This document shows positions 36,755 through 46,509 of a stretch of 64,000 nt of DNA, in pieces (within the stretch, counting starts at the first letter, position 1; each line of letters begins with the position of its first letter). This DNA is from Pelistega europaea (lineage in GTDB: Bacteria; Pseudomonadota; Gammaproteobacteria; Burkholderiales; Burkholderiaceae_B): positions 1-64,000 of the forward strand of contig NZ_JABGBO010000010.1 in assembly GCF_013133775.1 (NCBI RefSeq), written 5' to 3'. Position numbers and translations under genes: made by a program. Under the pieces are notes generated by a model that worked only from the letters and a program-made list of their open reading frames with translations, did no database searches and was not told the DNA's origin.

Positions 36755-36775
36755 GGGAATTTTCGAGGTTAAGGG
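36740..36775. repeat. 18-bp tandem duplication across the yajQ stop codon
   Basis: AATTTTCGAGATTAAGGG at 36740-36757 is followed directly by the same sequence with one change at 36758-36775. The first copy encodes the last residues (NFRD) and the stop. Confidence 0.85.
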
Positions 36776-36826
36776 AATGAAAAACAACAAAATCTGGGAA
36801 AAATTGTATTTATCTTAAGATTAGAC

Positions 36827-36856
36827 TTGCCAAAACATAGATTGTGCTGGTAGAAT
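36827..36856 (+). promoter_or_regulatory. Promoter of tRNA-Ser
   Basis: TTGCCA (36827-36832) and TAGAAT (36851-36856) with an 18-base spacer, placed 12 bases before the mature tRNA 5' end. Confidence 0.65.
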
Positions 36857-36868
36857 TATCATTTCTGT

Positions 36869-36962
36869 GGGAACGTGGCCGAGAGGCTGAAGGCACTTCC
36901 CTGCTAAGGAAGCATACGGGCTTAAACCTGTATCGAGGGTTCGAATCCCTCCGTTTCCGCCA
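36869..36962 (+). tRNA. tRNA-Ser (anticodon GCT)
   Basis: A 94-nt class II tRNA with encoded CCA (36960-36962). The acceptor stem GGGAACG pairs with CGTTTCC with one G-U. The anticodon arm is CTTCC-CTGCTAA-GGAAG, placing GCT at 36903-36905. The long variable arm between the anticodon stem and the T arm, and the T loop GGTTCGAATC, are typical of tRNA-Ser. Decodes AGC/AGU. It has its own promoter and terminator. Confidence 0.97.
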
Positions 36963-36973
36963 CAGTTTATATA

Positions 36974-37001
36974 AAACCCCTTGATTTTCAAGGGGTTTTT
37001 T
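36974..37001 (+). terminator. tRNA-Ser terminator, probably bidirectional
   Basis: AAAACCCCTTGA and TCAAGGGGTTTT form a perfect 12-bp stem around TTT, running into a T-rich tract. On the minus strand it would also serve the alcohol dehydrogenase gene's end. Confidence 0.9.
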
Positions 37002-37064
37002 ATTTTCAATGATTTGTACTGGGTATTTATCCAATTAAATACCCAGCAAACGCATCACTAAAAT

Positions 37065-38201
37065 TTAGTAAGCCGCTTTGAAGATACCAATCACTTCTTC
37101 AAGGGTTGGTTGAACTGGGTTGGTTAAACCACAAACATCTTTCATGGCATTTTCTGCCAATGTCTTGAAGTCTTCCTCTTTAACACCCAATTCGCGTAAA
37201 GATTTAGGAATACCTACAATACCAGCTAATTTCTTAATGGCTTCAATTACTGGAAGACCTTTAAGGTCAGCGTTATTGGCTGATAAAATTTCACCGACTT
37301 CATCTAAACGTGTTTTGGCAGCACGCAAGTTAAACGATTCCACATGCGGTAATAGCAAGGCATTGCACACCCCGTGAGGTAAGTTGTAGAAACCACCTAA
37401 TTGGTGAGCCATGGCGTGTACATAACCTAAAGAAGCATTGTTAAATGCCATACCGGCGAGGAATTGAGCATAAGCCATTTGTTCACGAGCTACTGCATCT
37501 TTTGGAGACACCACTGCTACAGGTAAGTATTTTGCAATTAATTCAATGGCTTTAACGGCACATGCATCAGTAATAGGAGTTGCTGCTGTTGATACATAGG
37601 CTTCAATGGCATGTGTCAATGCGTCCATACCGGTGGCTGCTGTTAATGAAGCAGGCATACCCTCCATCAGTTTAGGATCATTCACAGAGAATGTTGGGGT
37701 AACGTGTTTGTCCACAATAGCCATTTTTACATGACGCTCTTCATCAGTGATGATGGTAAAGCGAGTCATTTCAGATGCTGTACCTGCTGTGGTATTTACA
37801 GCCACAAGAGGAAGTTGAGGTTTGCTTGATTTATCAAGACCTTCGTAGTCTTCAATCTTGCCACCATTGGTTGCAAGTAAAGCAATGCCTTTAGCACAGT
37901 CATGAGAAGAACCACCACCTAATGAGAAAATACAGTCTGCCCCTAGAGCTTGTAAACGAGCAAGACCATTGTTGACATTTTTCACAGTAGGATTGGGTTG
38001 CACCTCATCAAATACGTCGCTGCTAATGCCTTTAGCTTGTAGGCGTTGAGCTAAATCAGCAGCATAACCTAAGTTAGCGAGTGGTTTATCAGTAACAATA
38101 AGAGCTTTTTTAAGTCCTAGTGTGGCGATTTGCTCGATAGCTACATCTAATGCACCCTCACCGAGCACGTTTTGACTTGGCATAAAAAATTGTGAGGCCA
38201 T
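37065..38201 (-). CDS. Iron-containing alcohol dehydrogenase (group III)
   Basis: 378 residues. NAD(P)-dependent oxidation of a primary alcohol or reduction of an aldehyde, with Fe2+ or Zn2+. Dinucleotide-binding [13 protein letters not shown] and [12 protein letters not shown] are clear. The metal ligands lie in [14 protein letters not shown] and [19 protein letters not shown]. The ribosome site AAAGGAGAG is strong. Substrate cannot be fixed; relatives act on ethanol, butanol, 1,2-propanediol or methanol. It is a single gene, convergent with the tRNA-Ser unit. Confidence 0.92.
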   Translation of the reverse strand: MASQFFMPSQNVLGEGALDVAIEQIATLGLKKALIVTDKPLANLGYAADLAQRLQAKGISSDVFDEVQPNPTVKNVNNGLARLQALGADCIFSLGGGSSHDCAKGIALLATNGGKIEDYEGLDKSSKPQLPLVAVNTTAGTASEMTRFTIITDEERHVKMAIVDKHVTPTFSVNDPKLMEGMPASLTAATGMDALTHAIEAYVSTAATPITDACAVKAIELIAKYLPVAVVSPKDAVAREQMAYAQFLAGMAFNNASLGYVHAMAHQLGGFYNLPHGVCNALLLPHVESFNLRAAKTRLDEVGEILSANNADLKGLPVIEAIKKLAGIVGIPKSLRELGVKEEDFKTLAENAMKDVCGLTNPVQPTLEEVIGIFKAAY

Positions 38202-38436
38202 AATTCTCTCCTTTCTTATTAAAGTGACTATAAAGTTTTAAGGAATTAACTAGAAACCACCCATAACAAAGCATGAATGTAATTTCTTAAAAATATTAAA
38301 ATCCGTCTTAATAATATCGCTAAAACCAATGATAGCATACATGATTGCAGCGATAACTCATTAAACAAATAACAGATGATTATCTGTCTAGTGCAAATAT
38401 TTAATGTCAAAATGATTAAAGCAAGTAAATAGGCGA

Positions 38437-38465
38437 TAAAAAACCAGTGTGTTATCACTGGTTTT
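38437..38465 (-). terminator. lysC terminator
   Basis: AAACCAGTG (38441-38449) and CACTGGTTT (38456-38464) form a stem around TGTTAT. On the minus strand it continues into TTTTTT. It lies just past the lysC stop. Confidence 0.85.
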
Positions 38466-38471
38466 TATTCA

Positions 38472-39737
38472 TTAAGCCTTTGCTTCTGGTTCTTTGTCAA
38501 GACCGAACGCTTTGTGCAAGGCACGTACCGCAAGTTCCATGTACTTATCTTCGATAGCAACAGAAGTTTTAATTTCACTGGTGCTAATCATTTGGATATT
38601 AATACCTTCTTCAGAAAGCGTACGGAACATCTTACTCGCTACGCCAGCATGAGAGTGCATGCCAATACCTACGATTGACACTTTAGCAATTTTCTCGTCA
38701 GCAAATACTTCACGGGCTCCCACTGCTGGAACTACAGTGCTGTTAATGACTTCAATAGCACGTTTGAAGTCATTGCGGTTTACTGTGAAAGAGAAGTCTG
38801 TAGTGCCATCTACTGATTGATTTTGGATAATCATATCGACATCAATATTAGCTTGGGCGATAGGGTCTAGGATATTAAATGCAACGCCTGGACGGTCAGG
38901 CACACCTAAAAGAGTAATCTTAGCTTCATCGCGACTAAATGCAATACCTGAAACAACAGCTGCTTCCATGTTTGTATGTTCCTCAAGAGTAATTAATGTA
39001 CCTGAATTTTTTTCAACATCTAAATCTATATTAGGATCAGTGAGCGACGATAGCACACGTAAAGGTACATGATACTTGCCAGCAAACTCAACTGAGCGAA
39101 TTTGTAGAACCTTGGAGCCTAAAGATGCCATCTCTAGCATTTCTTCAAAAGAAATTACAGATAAACGGCGAGCATCAGGCTCTACACGAGGATCTGTGGT
39201 GTAAACACCATCTACATCAGTGTAAATAAGGCACTCATCTGCTTTGATTGCAGCAGCAATTGCTACAGCAGAAGTGTCGGAACCACCACGACCAAGGGTA
39301 GTGATATTACCCTCATCGTCTACACCTTGGAAGCCAGTTACTACGACAACTTTGCCTAAATCTAAATCCCGCTTGATACGTTCAGACTCGATAGATGTGA
39401 TGCGAGCCTTGGTATAGGCTTTGTCCGTGCGGACAGGGACTTGCCAGCCAGTATAACTACGAGCTGACACACCGAGTGTCTGTAAAGCAATTGCTAATAA
39501 AGCACTACTGGCTTGTTCACCTGTAGATGCCAACATATCCAACTCACGACGATCCGCGAGTTCGTTAATCTCTTTGGCAAGACCAAGTAGGCGGTTGGTT
39601 TCGCCGGACATGGCAGACGGTACCACAACTACTTGATGACCTGCTGCATGCCACTTAGCTACGCGCTTAGCGACGTTTTTTATACGTTCGATAGAACCCA
39701 TAGAGGTTCCACCATATTTATGGACGATTAAAGACAT
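38472..39737 (-). CDS. lysC: Aspartate kinase (lysine-sensitive type)
   Basis: First step of the aspartate pathway to lysine, threonine, methionine and diaminopimelate. 421 residues. The kinase domain has KYGGTSMGS at 7-15, VVTGFQGVDDEGNITTLGRGGSD in pieces (GFQGVD, TLGRGGSDTSAVA) and YTDVDGVYTTDPR. The C-terminal half holds two ACT domains (ITLLGVPDRPGVAFNI and KVSIVGIGMHSHAGVASKMF) that usually bind lysine and/or threonine for feedback inhibition. It is a monocistronic unit closed by a strong terminator. In many relatives tRNA-Ser follows lysC closely; here one tRNA-Ser lies 1.5 kb further on, on the other strand. Confidence 0.95.
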   Translation of the reverse strand: MSLIVHKYGGTSMGSIERIKNVAKRVAKWHAAGHQVVVVPSAMSGETNRLLGLAKEINELADRRELDMLASTGEQASSALLAIALQTLGVSARSYTGWQVPVRTDKAYTKARITSIESERIKRDLDLGKVVVVTGFQGVDDEGNITTLGRGGSDTSAVAIAAAIKADECLIYTDVDGVYTTDPRVEPDARRLSVISFEEMLEMASLGSKVLQIRSVEFAGKYHVPLRVLSSLTDPNIDLDVEKNSGTLITLEEHTNMEAAVVSGIAFSRDEAKITLLGVPDRPGVAFNILDPIAQANIDVDMIIQNQSVDGTTDFSFTVNRNDFKRAIEVINSTVVPAVGAREVFADEKIAKVSIVGIGMHSHAGVASKMFRTLSEEGINIQMISTSEIKTSVAIEDKYMELAVRALHKAFGLDKEPEAKA

Positions 39738-39914
39738 GTTAGTAAAACAAAAATAATTGAAAGGGATTAGGTTTAACCCTATATTCTAGCGGTTTTTCTG
39801 GCAAATAAGTAAAAAAATGATAGATAAGAAGCGGAAAATTTTGAGGTAGTAGAGGCAACTAATTGTCTCTATCTTTGTACGAGAACTTCAAATTCTTATA
39901 TATCCATTCGTTAT

Positions 39915-40016
39915 GAAGTATGAAAGGTGCTTTGGGTGTTTTTTTCCAGGTTAACATTTCAGGTACACCTGGTGAACTAAGAAGTATGAAAGGTGCTTTG
40001 GGTGTTTTTTTCCAGG
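39915..40016. repeat. 36-bp direct repeat in the lysC upstream region
   Basis: The same 36 bases, starting GAAGTATGAAAGGTGC and ending TTTTTTTCCAGG, occur at 39915-39950 and 39981-40016 with no mismatch. Each ends in seven T plus CCAGG. CCTAGGCCTAGG at 40065-40076 is a separate palindrome. No gene is supported between 39738 and 40399. Confidence 0.9.
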
Positions 40017-40274
40017 GGCGATAGGTAGATTACCTAATAAGTAGTTAATTATGAATTGGCAAAGCCTAGGCCTAGGTACGCTTGTACCATTTCTTTGAAA
40101 TAAGCTTGTAATTTTGATATATGCCACGCTAGTTTTATGTGGCTAATAAAAGGATAACATAGGTGATGGGGAATCGCTGATTGAGTTTGGATATTTAGGC
40201 GTTTCTTTGTCATATCACAATTTTTAACCATATTAGCTGCTTAATTTTTATAGAAATATCTCTAATTTTGTTAT

Positions 40275-40292
40275 AAATCATATATATGATTT
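40275..40292. promoter_or_regulatory. Candidate GntR operator upstream of the lyase genes
   Basis: AAATCATATATATGATTT is a perfect 18-bp palindrome 108 bases before the small-subunit start. The identical core occurs at 43558-43583 in front of the transporter and regulator genes of the same locus. A half-site ATGATTT follows at 40304-40310. Confidence 0.7.
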
Positions 40293-40399
40293 GATTGACT
40301 TTGATGATTTAAATATATAAAATTAATAATGATTCAGAGGTTCATGGTATGGACTGGAATCAATAGCCGTTTTTTATTAATCATCAAAAGGAGAATGTG

Positions 40400-40681
40400 A
40401 TGATACATGCTATCTTGCATGACACCAAGGATACTGTTGCTGTAGTGGTGTTGGAAGGTCTGGAAGCTGGTCAGAAACTCAATTGCTGGAATATGGAGAC
40501 TGATGAGATTATTGAAGTAGAAGCCAAGCAAGCTATCCCTATTGGCCATAAAGTGGCTTTGACTAAAATGAGTCTTGGAGACACTGTATTTAAGTATGGT
40601 ACTGATATTGGCAAGGTTGTTCAAGCCATAGAACCTGGTGAACATGCTCATGTTCATAATATTAAGACAAAACGCTGGTAA
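40400..40681 (+). CDS. UxaA/SuyA-type small lyase subunit (SAF domain)
   Basis: 93 residues forming one SAF domain: MIHAILHDTKDTVAVVVL, AIPIGHKVALTKMSLGDTV, KYGTDIGKVVQ, and HAHVHNIKTKRW at the end. This is the N-terminal domain of altronate/galactarate dehydratases, here as a separate polypeptide, as in (2R)-sulfolactate sulfo-lyase SuyA. It presumably pairs with the large subunit encoded 16 bases downstream. AAAAGGAGA precedes ATG 40400; a GTG directly before it is an alternative. A candidate GntR operator lies upstream. Confidence 0.8.
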   Translation: MIHAILHDTKDTVAVVVLEGLEAGQKLNCWNMETDEIIEVEAKQAIPIGHKVALTKMSLGDTVFKYGTDIGKVVQAIEPGEHAHVHNIKTKRW

Positions 40682-40697
40682 TTAGGAGGGACAAAAT

Positions 40698-41870
40698 ATG
40701 TCAGTAATTAGTAATCAAACTACTTTTTGGGGGTATCGCCGTGCTAATGGCAGGGTTGGTGTGAGAAATCATGTCATTATTTTACCTGTGGACGATATTT
40801 CTAATGCCGCAGTAGAAGCTGTTGCTAACAATGTCAAAGGAACATTAGCACTTCCTCACCCATATGGCAGGTTGCAGTTTGGGGAAGATTTGGAGTTGCA
40901 TTTTAGGACTCTGATTGGGACTGGATGTAATCCTAATGTGGCTGCAGTTATTGTCATAGGTATTGAGGAAGGGTGGACTAAAAAAATTGTTGATGCAATA
41001 GCAATGACAGGAAAACCTGTAGCAGGTTTTAGTATTGAATTGAACGGTGACCACCAGACTATTTTAAATGCATCTCGTAAAGCCAAAGAATTTGTGCACT
41101 ATGCTACTTCATTACACCGAGAAGAATGTCCATTACATGAGCTGTGGGTATCGACGAAGTGCGGTGAGTCAGATACAACTTCTGGTTGTGGGGCTAATCC
41201 GACAGTGGGAAATGCGTTTGATAAGTTGCATGCTAATGGTAATACACTAGTTTTTGGTGAAACATCAGAACTCACCGGAGGAGAACATATCGTTGCTGCT
41301 CGATGTGTTGATGAATCCGTCCGAGAACGGTTTATGTTTATGTTTAACCGCTACCAAGAGATGATTGATCGATGGAAAACATCGGATTTATCAGAGTCTC
41401 AACCTACTAAAGGAAATATTGCTGGCGGATTAACAACAATTGAGGAAAAGGCTCTAGGGAATATTCAAAAGATTGGTAAATGTCAAGTTGATGGAGTTTT
41501 AGATAAAGCAGAAATGCCATCAAGTAGAGGGTTGTGGTTTATGGACTCATCTTCTGCTGCCGCAGAAATGGTGACATTGTGTGCCGCTTCGGGATTTGTT
41601 GTTCATTTCTTTCCAACAGGGCAAGGTAATGTTATTGGAAATCCTATCTTACCAGTCATCAAAATTTGTGCTAATCCTAGAACTGTTCGTACTATGTCAG
41701 AGCATATTGATGTCGATGTGACACAGTTACTACAACGAGAAATGAATCTAGACCAAGCGGGTGATAAATTGCTAGAGGCGATGTTAGCTACTGCTAATGG
41801 ACGATGGACTTCAGCAGAAGTGCTTGGGCATAGAGAGTTTGTATTAACTCGATTATTTGAGAGTGCATAA
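40698..41870 (+). CDS. UxaA/SuyB-type large lyase subunit
   Basis: 390 residues matching the catalytic domain of the UxaA/GarD hydro-lyase family: [20 protein letters not shown] at the start, [35 protein letters not shown], and [18 protein letters not shown]. The cysteines in TGCN, TKCG and SGCG could bind metal. The split small/large gene arrangement and the pattern of the first 60 residues favour SuyB, the (2R)-sulfolactate sulfo-lyase subunit that releases sulfite to leave pyruvate, over altronate dehydratase, but a sugar-acid dehydratase cannot be excluded. No sulfite-handling or sugar-acid genes are adjacent; the partner transporter and regulator are downstream. Confidence 0.8.
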   Translation: MSVISNQTTFWGYRRANGRVGVRNHVIILPVDDISNAAVEAVANNVKGTLALPHPYGRLQFGEDLELHFRTLIGTGCNPNVAAVIVIGIEEGWTKKIVDAIAMTGKPVAGFSIELNGDHQTILNASRKAKEFVHYATSLHREECPLHELWVSTKCGESDTTSGCGANPTVGNAFDKLHANGNTLVFGETSELTGGEHIVAARCVDESVRERFMFMFNRYQEMIDRWKTSDLSESQPTKGNIAGGLTTIEEKALGNIQKIGKCQVDGVLDKAEMPSSRGLWFMDSSSAAAEMVTLCAASGFVVHFFPTGQGNVIGNPILPVIKICANPRTVRTMSEHIDVDVTQLLQREMNLDQAGDKLLEAMLATANGRWTSAEVLGHREFVLTRLFESA

Positions 41871-41901
41871 AGTATTTTGCTAATTCTTTCAATAATAGGA
41901 A

Positions 41902-41935
41902 GCCCTCATGAGTTTGTTGTAGAACCCATGAGGGC
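41902..41935 (+). terminator. Terminator of the lyase operon
   Basis: GCCCTCATG (41902-41910) and CATGAGGGC (41927-41935) form a perfect 9-bp stem 31 bases after the stop. The T-run after it is weak. Confidence 0.6.
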
Positions 41936-42024
41936 ATTTACTATGGAAAAGTAAAATTGTATCGTGATGGGTAATGATTAGGATGCAAGATGATGATATA
42001 TAAAAGTCCTGTAGGTACTAGAAA

Positions 42025-42050
42025 GGCTAATATCTCTAAAGATATTAGCC
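42025..42050 (-). terminator. Terminator of the minus-strand transporter gene
   Basis: GGCTAATATCT and AGATATTAGCC form an 11-bp perfect stem around CTAA. On the minus strand it is followed by TTTC. It lies 27 bases past the transporter stop. Confidence 0.65.
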
Positions 42051-42077
42051 ATAAATCATACCTGACATTGATAAATC

Positions 42078-43337
42078 CTAACTTGAACTAGTTAACTCCT
42101 TTTTCGCCATAGTTAAATCAAGTTGTTTTTCCCACTTTGCTATGACAAGTGTTGCGATAACATTTCCAACTAGGTTTGTAAGTGCTCGTACCTCATTAAG
42201 AATACGGTCAATGCCCATCACCAAAGTTACACCAGCAACAGGAATTAGTGGATGAGCTGAAAGGGTAGCTGTAAGTACTACCAGAGCTGCTCCAGCAACG
42301 CCAGCACCGCCTTTGGAGGTAAAGAGCATAACGATAATAAGACCTATGAGAGCCTCGGTAGATACATGAACGTTCATGGCTTGTGCTAAGAACATAACAG
42401 TCATAGATAAATAAATAGCTGCACCATCCAAATTAAAGGAGTAGCCTGTTGGTAATACCAAACCTACAATAGATTTAGAGCAACCTAATTTTTCCATTTT
42501 GACCATGATTCTTGGAAGAACGGATTCTGTCGTGGATGTTCCTAGTACAATCAGTAGTTCATCTTTAATGTATCTTAATAGTGGTAGTAGTCCGACTCCT
42601 GCATATCTACAGAGAGTCCCAAGGATGACAAAAATAAACAATATGGATGTGGTATACAAGCATAAAATTAACCATAAAAAATTAGTGAGAGAAGTTGCTC
42701 CATATTTTCCTACTGTAAAGGCCATAGCACCAAATGCTGCAAATGGAGCTACTTCCATAATGTAGTCAATAATCTTCATTAGAGCAGAACTAACGAGCTC
42801 AATACCTTCAACAACTTGTTTGGTTTTCGTGCCTAAATGAGATAAAGCGATTCCAAATAAAACGGAAAATAATAGAACTTGAATTAGATTGCCATCGGCA
42901 AAGGCGCCTATTACTGATTTAGGAATAAATGAAAGGATTAAAGTTAAAATGTCAGGTGCTGCATGTGATGACATTTCTGTATACCTCTGTGTAGCAGCAC
43001 TGCTGAGGGTTGCTGGATCAATATTCATTCCGACACCAGGTTCAAAAATTAATGCGACAGCAACACCAATTAAAAGAGCAATAGTACTGACCACCTCGAA
43101 ATAAAACAAAGTTTTAACACCAACCCTACCCACTTCTTTCATGCTTTCCATTTTGGCTATACCAAGACTAACAGTACAGAAGATGATAGGAGTAATGAGC
43201 ATTTTAATTAAGTGGATAAAAAGATCGGCAAAAAATTTGGCTTTTATGCCGAATTGGGGAAACATAAATCCACAAATAATTCCTAAGACTAATCCTAGGA
43301 GAACTCTGGCATATAAGTGCTTGAATATTCTAAACAT
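42078..43337 (-). CDS. Dicarboxylate/cation symporter of the lyase locus (DAACS family)
   Basis: 419 residues from ATG 43337 (MFRIFKHLYARVLLGLVLG), chosen for the GGAG site 6 bases before it; a TTG four codons earlier is less likely. Eight membrane segments plus re-entrant loops of the DctA/GltP family. It lacks the strict NMDGT signature, having SFNLDGAAIYLSM, and has LGTSTTESVLPRI in place of SSGATLP, so it belongs to the DctA side of the family. That fits a C3/C4 acid substrate for the adjacent lyase, such as sulfolactate or a hydroxy-dicarboxylate. Family members couple uptake to Na+ or H+. Confidence 0.85.
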   Translation of the reverse strand: MFRIFKHLYARVLLGLVLGIICGFMFPQFGIKAKFFADLFIHLIKMLITPIIFCTVSLGIAKMESMKEVGRVGVKTLFYFEVVSTIALLIGVAVALIFEPGVGMNIDPATLSSAATQRYTEMSSHAAPDILTLILSFIPKSVIGAFADGNLIQVLLFSVLFGIALSHLGTKTKQVVEGIELVSSALMKIIDYIMEVAPFAAFGAMAFTVGKYGATSLTNFLWLILCLYTTSILFIFVILGTLCRYAGVGLLPLLRYIKDELLIVLGTSTTESVLPRIMVKMEKLGCSKSIVGLVLPTGYSFNLDGAAIYLSMTVMFLAQAMNVHVSTEALIGLIIVMLFTSKGGAGVAGAALVVLTATLSAHPLIPVAGVTLVMGIDRILNEVRALTNLVGNVIATLVIAKWEKQLDLTMAKKELTSSS

Positions 43338-43557
43338 AGTTGTCTCCAATAGTGGAAATTACACTCTCTTTGGAATGTTTGGTTGGCAGTTGTTAGACAA
43401 TTTATATCTTTATAGTTTTGGATATATAGATTGTTTACTATAGTGGTTTCAAGATGGTGTATTTCATCGTTGTCTCCTATTAGAAAAGGTTAAAAATTAT
43501 TTTAAATATAATGATTTTTTATAACTATTTATTCTATATATATAAATCATTAAAGTC

Positions 43558-43583
43558 AAATAAATCATATATATGATTTATTT
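43558..43583. promoter_or_regulatory. Candidate GntR operator between transporter and regulator genes
   Basis: A perfect 26-bp palindrome centred on the same core as at 40275 (AAATCATATATATGATTT, extended by four bases on each side). It sits between the divergent transporter and regulator genes, so one protein could control both. A half-site TATAAATCAT is at 43541-43550. Confidence 0.75.
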
Positions 43584-43671
43584 TATTTTATTTTATTTGT
43601 TTTTAATTGAGTATGTTATTTATACAAATGCATATTTCTTTATTAAATATTTTTTTCTTGAGAAATTAGTG

Positions 43672-43677
43672 TAGAAT
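43672..43677 (+). promoter_or_regulatory. Putative -10 element of the gntR-family gene
   Basis: TAGAAT ends 7 bases before the ATG at 43685, which would place the transcript start at or next to the start codon. No clear -35 and no ribosome site are visible. Confidence 0.35.
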
Positions 43678-43684
43678 TGCAGAC

Positions 43685-44413
43685 ATGAATACATTATCGT
43701 CATTAAGAAGAAATTTGCCTCTATATTTGTCCATTAAACAAGCTATGCTAAAAAGGCTTGCTGATGGTGTTTGGGTGCGTGGTTCAAAACTGCCGCCTGA
43801 ACCCGAGTTGGCTAAGATGTTTGGTGTATCAATTGGAACCATTAGAAAAGCAGTGGATGAGCTTGTTATTGAGGATATCCTGATAAGATATCAGGGAAGG
43901 GGTACTTATATTTCTAATCATGAAAGCCAATCCCATTTTTTTAAATTTTTCCGTATTGCTAGAAAAGATGGTCTGCAAAGTTTTCCTGTGAGTAAGGTCA
44001 GATTTTTTGAGAAAATTAAACCATCAGAAGAGGTGAGGGAAGCCTTGCAACTTGGCAGAAATGATGTGGTGTTCCATTTTTACAATAGTCTCAGCATCAA
44101 TAATGATTCAGTGATGATAGATGAGATTTTTGTTCCTTCCTCTCATTTCAAGGGGCTTACTAGGGAAGTTTTAGAGGCTCGCAAAGATACCTTATACAAT
44201 TTCTATCAAAATAAATTCGCGATTAATATCGTAGAAACCAAGGAAAAAATTAGTTCTGGTCAATTAGAGTCTAAATATACACAATGGCTTTCTGCAGAAG
44301 AAGGTAAAAGCATTCTGATTATAAAAAGAGTAGCATATACCTATAATCAAATACCAATTGAGTTCAGAATAAGTAGAGTAGCCAATGATGATTATGAGTA
44401 TCTTGTTCCCTAA
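43685..44413 (+). CDS. GntR/HutC-family transcriptional regulator
   Basis: 242 residues: an N-terminal winged helix-turn-helix (LPLYLSIKQAMLKRLADGVW, LPPEPELAKMFGVSIGTIRK, YQGRGTYIS) and a C-terminal UTRA ligand-binding domain (RNDVVFHFYNSLSI through IPIEFRISRVANDDYEY). It is divergent from the transporter gene and close to a 26-bp palindrome also found before the lyase genes, so it probably represses both and is released by the lyase substrate or product. That link is inference from position and the shared site. The effector is unknown. Confidence 0.88.
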   Translation: MNTLSSLRRNLPLYLSIKQAMLKRLADGVWVRGSKLPPEPELAKMFGVSIGTIRKAVDELVIEDILIRYQGRGTYISNHESQSHFFKFFRIARKDGLQSFPVSKVRFFEKIKPSEEVREALQLGRNDVVFHFYNSLSINNDSVMIDEIFVPSSHFKGLTREVLEARKDTLYNFYQNKFAINIVETKEKISSGQLESKYTQWLSAEEGKSILIIKRVAYTYNQIPIEFRISRVANDDYEYLVP

Positions 44414-44524
44414 ACCAGAAATTAATCAGTGTAGTATTGGCTGATGTCAGACTCAGTAGTGAGTCTTTCATATAGCAATCTGCTAAAATAGCCCAGTTTA
44501 CATAACTAACAGAAAGAATTCACT

Positions 44525-46495
44525 GTGGCTATCAAAGAAAATTACGACGAAAGTTCGATTCGAGTTCTTAAAGGTTTAGAACCAGTACGTGAGCGTCCCG
44601 GTATGTATACGCGTACCGACAATCCCCTCCATATTATCCAAGAAGTGATTGATAATGCTGCCGATGAAGCATTGGCGGGTTTTGCTAAGAAAATTGCTGT
44701 TACGCTCAATATAGATAATAGTGTTACCGTTGAAGATGATGGGCGAGGTATTCCTGTCGGATTGCACCCTGAAGAACAAGTTCCTGTAGTAGAAATTGTT
44801 TTTACGCGTCTACATGCGGGGGGTAAATTTGATAAAAAGGCAGGAGGGGCCTATGCCTTTTCTGGTGGCTTGCACGGAGTGGGGGTTTCCGTCACTAATG
44901 CTTTATCCACACGATTAGAAGTGGCGGTGACACGTGATGGTCAGGTGCATGAGTTAGTGTTTGCTAATGGTGGTGATGTACAGACACCATTACATGTAAT
45001 TGATACTGCCCCTAAGCGTAAGACAGGTACGCGTGTACGTGTGTGGCCAGATGCGAAGTATTTTGATTCAGCCAATATTCCTCTTAATGAGTTGGTGCAT
45101 CTGTTACGCAGCAAAGCCGTACTCATGCCTGGTGTGGAAGTGGTGTTGACCATAGCCAAAACCGGTGAAGTACGTAAGTGGCGCTATGAAGATGGCTTAA
45201 AAGGCTATTTACGCGAAGAATTAGCGGATACCGAGTTATTAATTCCTCTTTTTGCTGGTGAAGACTATGCAGATGAGCACCACGATACGTTTGCGGAAGG
45301 TGAGGGGGCTGCTTGGGTTGTCGCTTGGACAGTGGAGGGAGCTGTTGTTCGTGAGTCGTATGTCAATCTCATTCCCACCACCAGTGGGGGCACGCATGAG
45401 TCTGGTTTGAGAGAAGGACTTTTTACAGCACTCAAAAGTTTTGCTGAAATGCACAATCTTTTACCTAAAGGCATTAAGTTATTACCTGAAGATGTGTTTG
45501 CTCGTGCAAGTTTCGTATTATCAGCCAAGGTACTCGACCCACAATTCCAAGGTCAGGTCAAAGAGCGACTCAATAGCCGTGACGCAGTGCGTTTGGTGTC
45601 TGGCTTTGTGCGTTCAGCATTGGAATTATGGCTTAATTCTAATGTGGAGCATGGCAAGAAATTAGCTGAGTTTGCAATCAAACAAGCACAAGCACGGACC
45701 AAATCTGCTCAGAAAGTTGAAAAACGTAAGAGTTCTGGTGTGGCGGTATTACCTGGTAAGTTGACGGATTGTGAGTCTGAAGATGTGAGTCGTACCGAGG
45801 TGTTTTTAGTAGAGGGTGACTCGGCTGGTGGCTCGGCGAAGAAAGGGCGCGATAAAGAATACCAAGCCATTTTACCTTTGCGCGGTAAGGTGTTAAACGC
45901 ATGGGAAGTAGAAAAAGACCGACTTTTTGCCAATAATGAAATTCATGATATTTCGGTAGCGATTGGGGTGGATCCACACGGCCCAGAGGATAATCCAGAC
46001 TTGTCGGGACTACGCTATCGTCGCATTTGCATTCTTTCTGATGCGGATGTGGATGGCTCACATATTCAAGTCTTGTTGTTGACCTTATTCTATCGTCATT
46101 TCCCTCGCTTGGTGGAAAATGGTTTTGTGTATATTGCCAAACCACCTTTATTCCGTGTGGATGTGGCTGCTTCGGGTAAACGTCCTGCTCGCAAGATTTA
46201 TTGTTTAGATGAAGAAGAGCTAGAAAGCGTCAAAGAAAAACTCCTTAACAAAGAAAACGTACGTGAATCGGCGATTACGATTAGTCGTTTCAAAGGCTTG
46301 GGTGAAATGAATCCTGAGCAGCTTTGGGAAACGACCTTAAATCCTGATACACGTCGTTTATTGAGGGTGAGTTTCGGGCAATGGGACAATGCTGCCACCC
46401 AGCAAATGTTTGATATGTTAATGGGTAAAAGCGAGTCTTCGCAACGTCGTTCGTGGATTGAAGAAAAAGGTAATCTAGCTGAATTGGATGTTTAA
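44525..46495 (+). CDS. parE: DNA topoisomerase IV subunit B
   Basis: 656 residues, starting with GTG. ATPase subunit of topoisomerase IV, which unlinks replicated chromosomes. GHKL ATPase motifs: [37 protein letters not shown]. The TOPRIM domain has [17 protein letters not shown] (metal-binding Glu) and [10 protein letters not shown]. The shorter length and the adjacent parC indicate ParE, not GyrB. parC starts 14 bases later. Confidence 0.95.
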   Translation: MAIKENYDESSIRVLKGLEPVRERPGMYTRTDNPLHIIQEVIDNAADEALAGFAKKIAVTLNIDNSVTVEDDGRGIPVGLHPEEQVPVVEIVFTRLHAGGKFDKKAGGAYAFSGGLHGVGVSVTNALSTRLEVAVTRDGQVHELVFANGGDVQTPLHVIDTAPKRKTGTRVRVWPDAKYFDSANIPLNELVHLLRSKAVLMPGVEVVLTIAKTGEVRKWRYEDGLKGYLREELADTELLIPLFAGEDYADEHHDTFAEGEGAAWVVAWTVEGAVVRESYVNLIPTTSGGTHESGLREGLFTALKSFAEMHNLLPKGIKLLPEDVFARASFVLSAKVLDPQFQGQVKERLNSRDAVRLVSGFVRSALELWLNSNVEHGKKLAEFAIKQAQARTKSAQKVEKRKSSGVAVLPGKLTDCESEDVSRTEVFLVEGDSAGGSAKKGRDKEYQAILPLRGKVLNAWEVEKDRLFANNEIHDISVAIGVDPHGPEDNPDLSGLRYRRICILSDADVDGSHIQVLLLTLFYRHFPRLVENGFVYIAKPPLFRVDVAASGKRPARKIYCLDEEELESVKEKLLNKENVRESAITISRFKGLGEMNPEQLWETTLNPDTRRLLRVSFGQWDNAATQQMFDMLMGKSESSQRRSWIEEKGNLAELDV

Positions 46496-46509
46496 ATAGT
46501 AGCAGAATC

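Noticed and set aside
38246-38458. 70-codon hydrophobic frame between lysC and the alcohol dehydrogenase
   Set aside because: It overlaps the lysC terminator, has no ribosome site, and AT-rich sequence easily gives hydrophobic frames.
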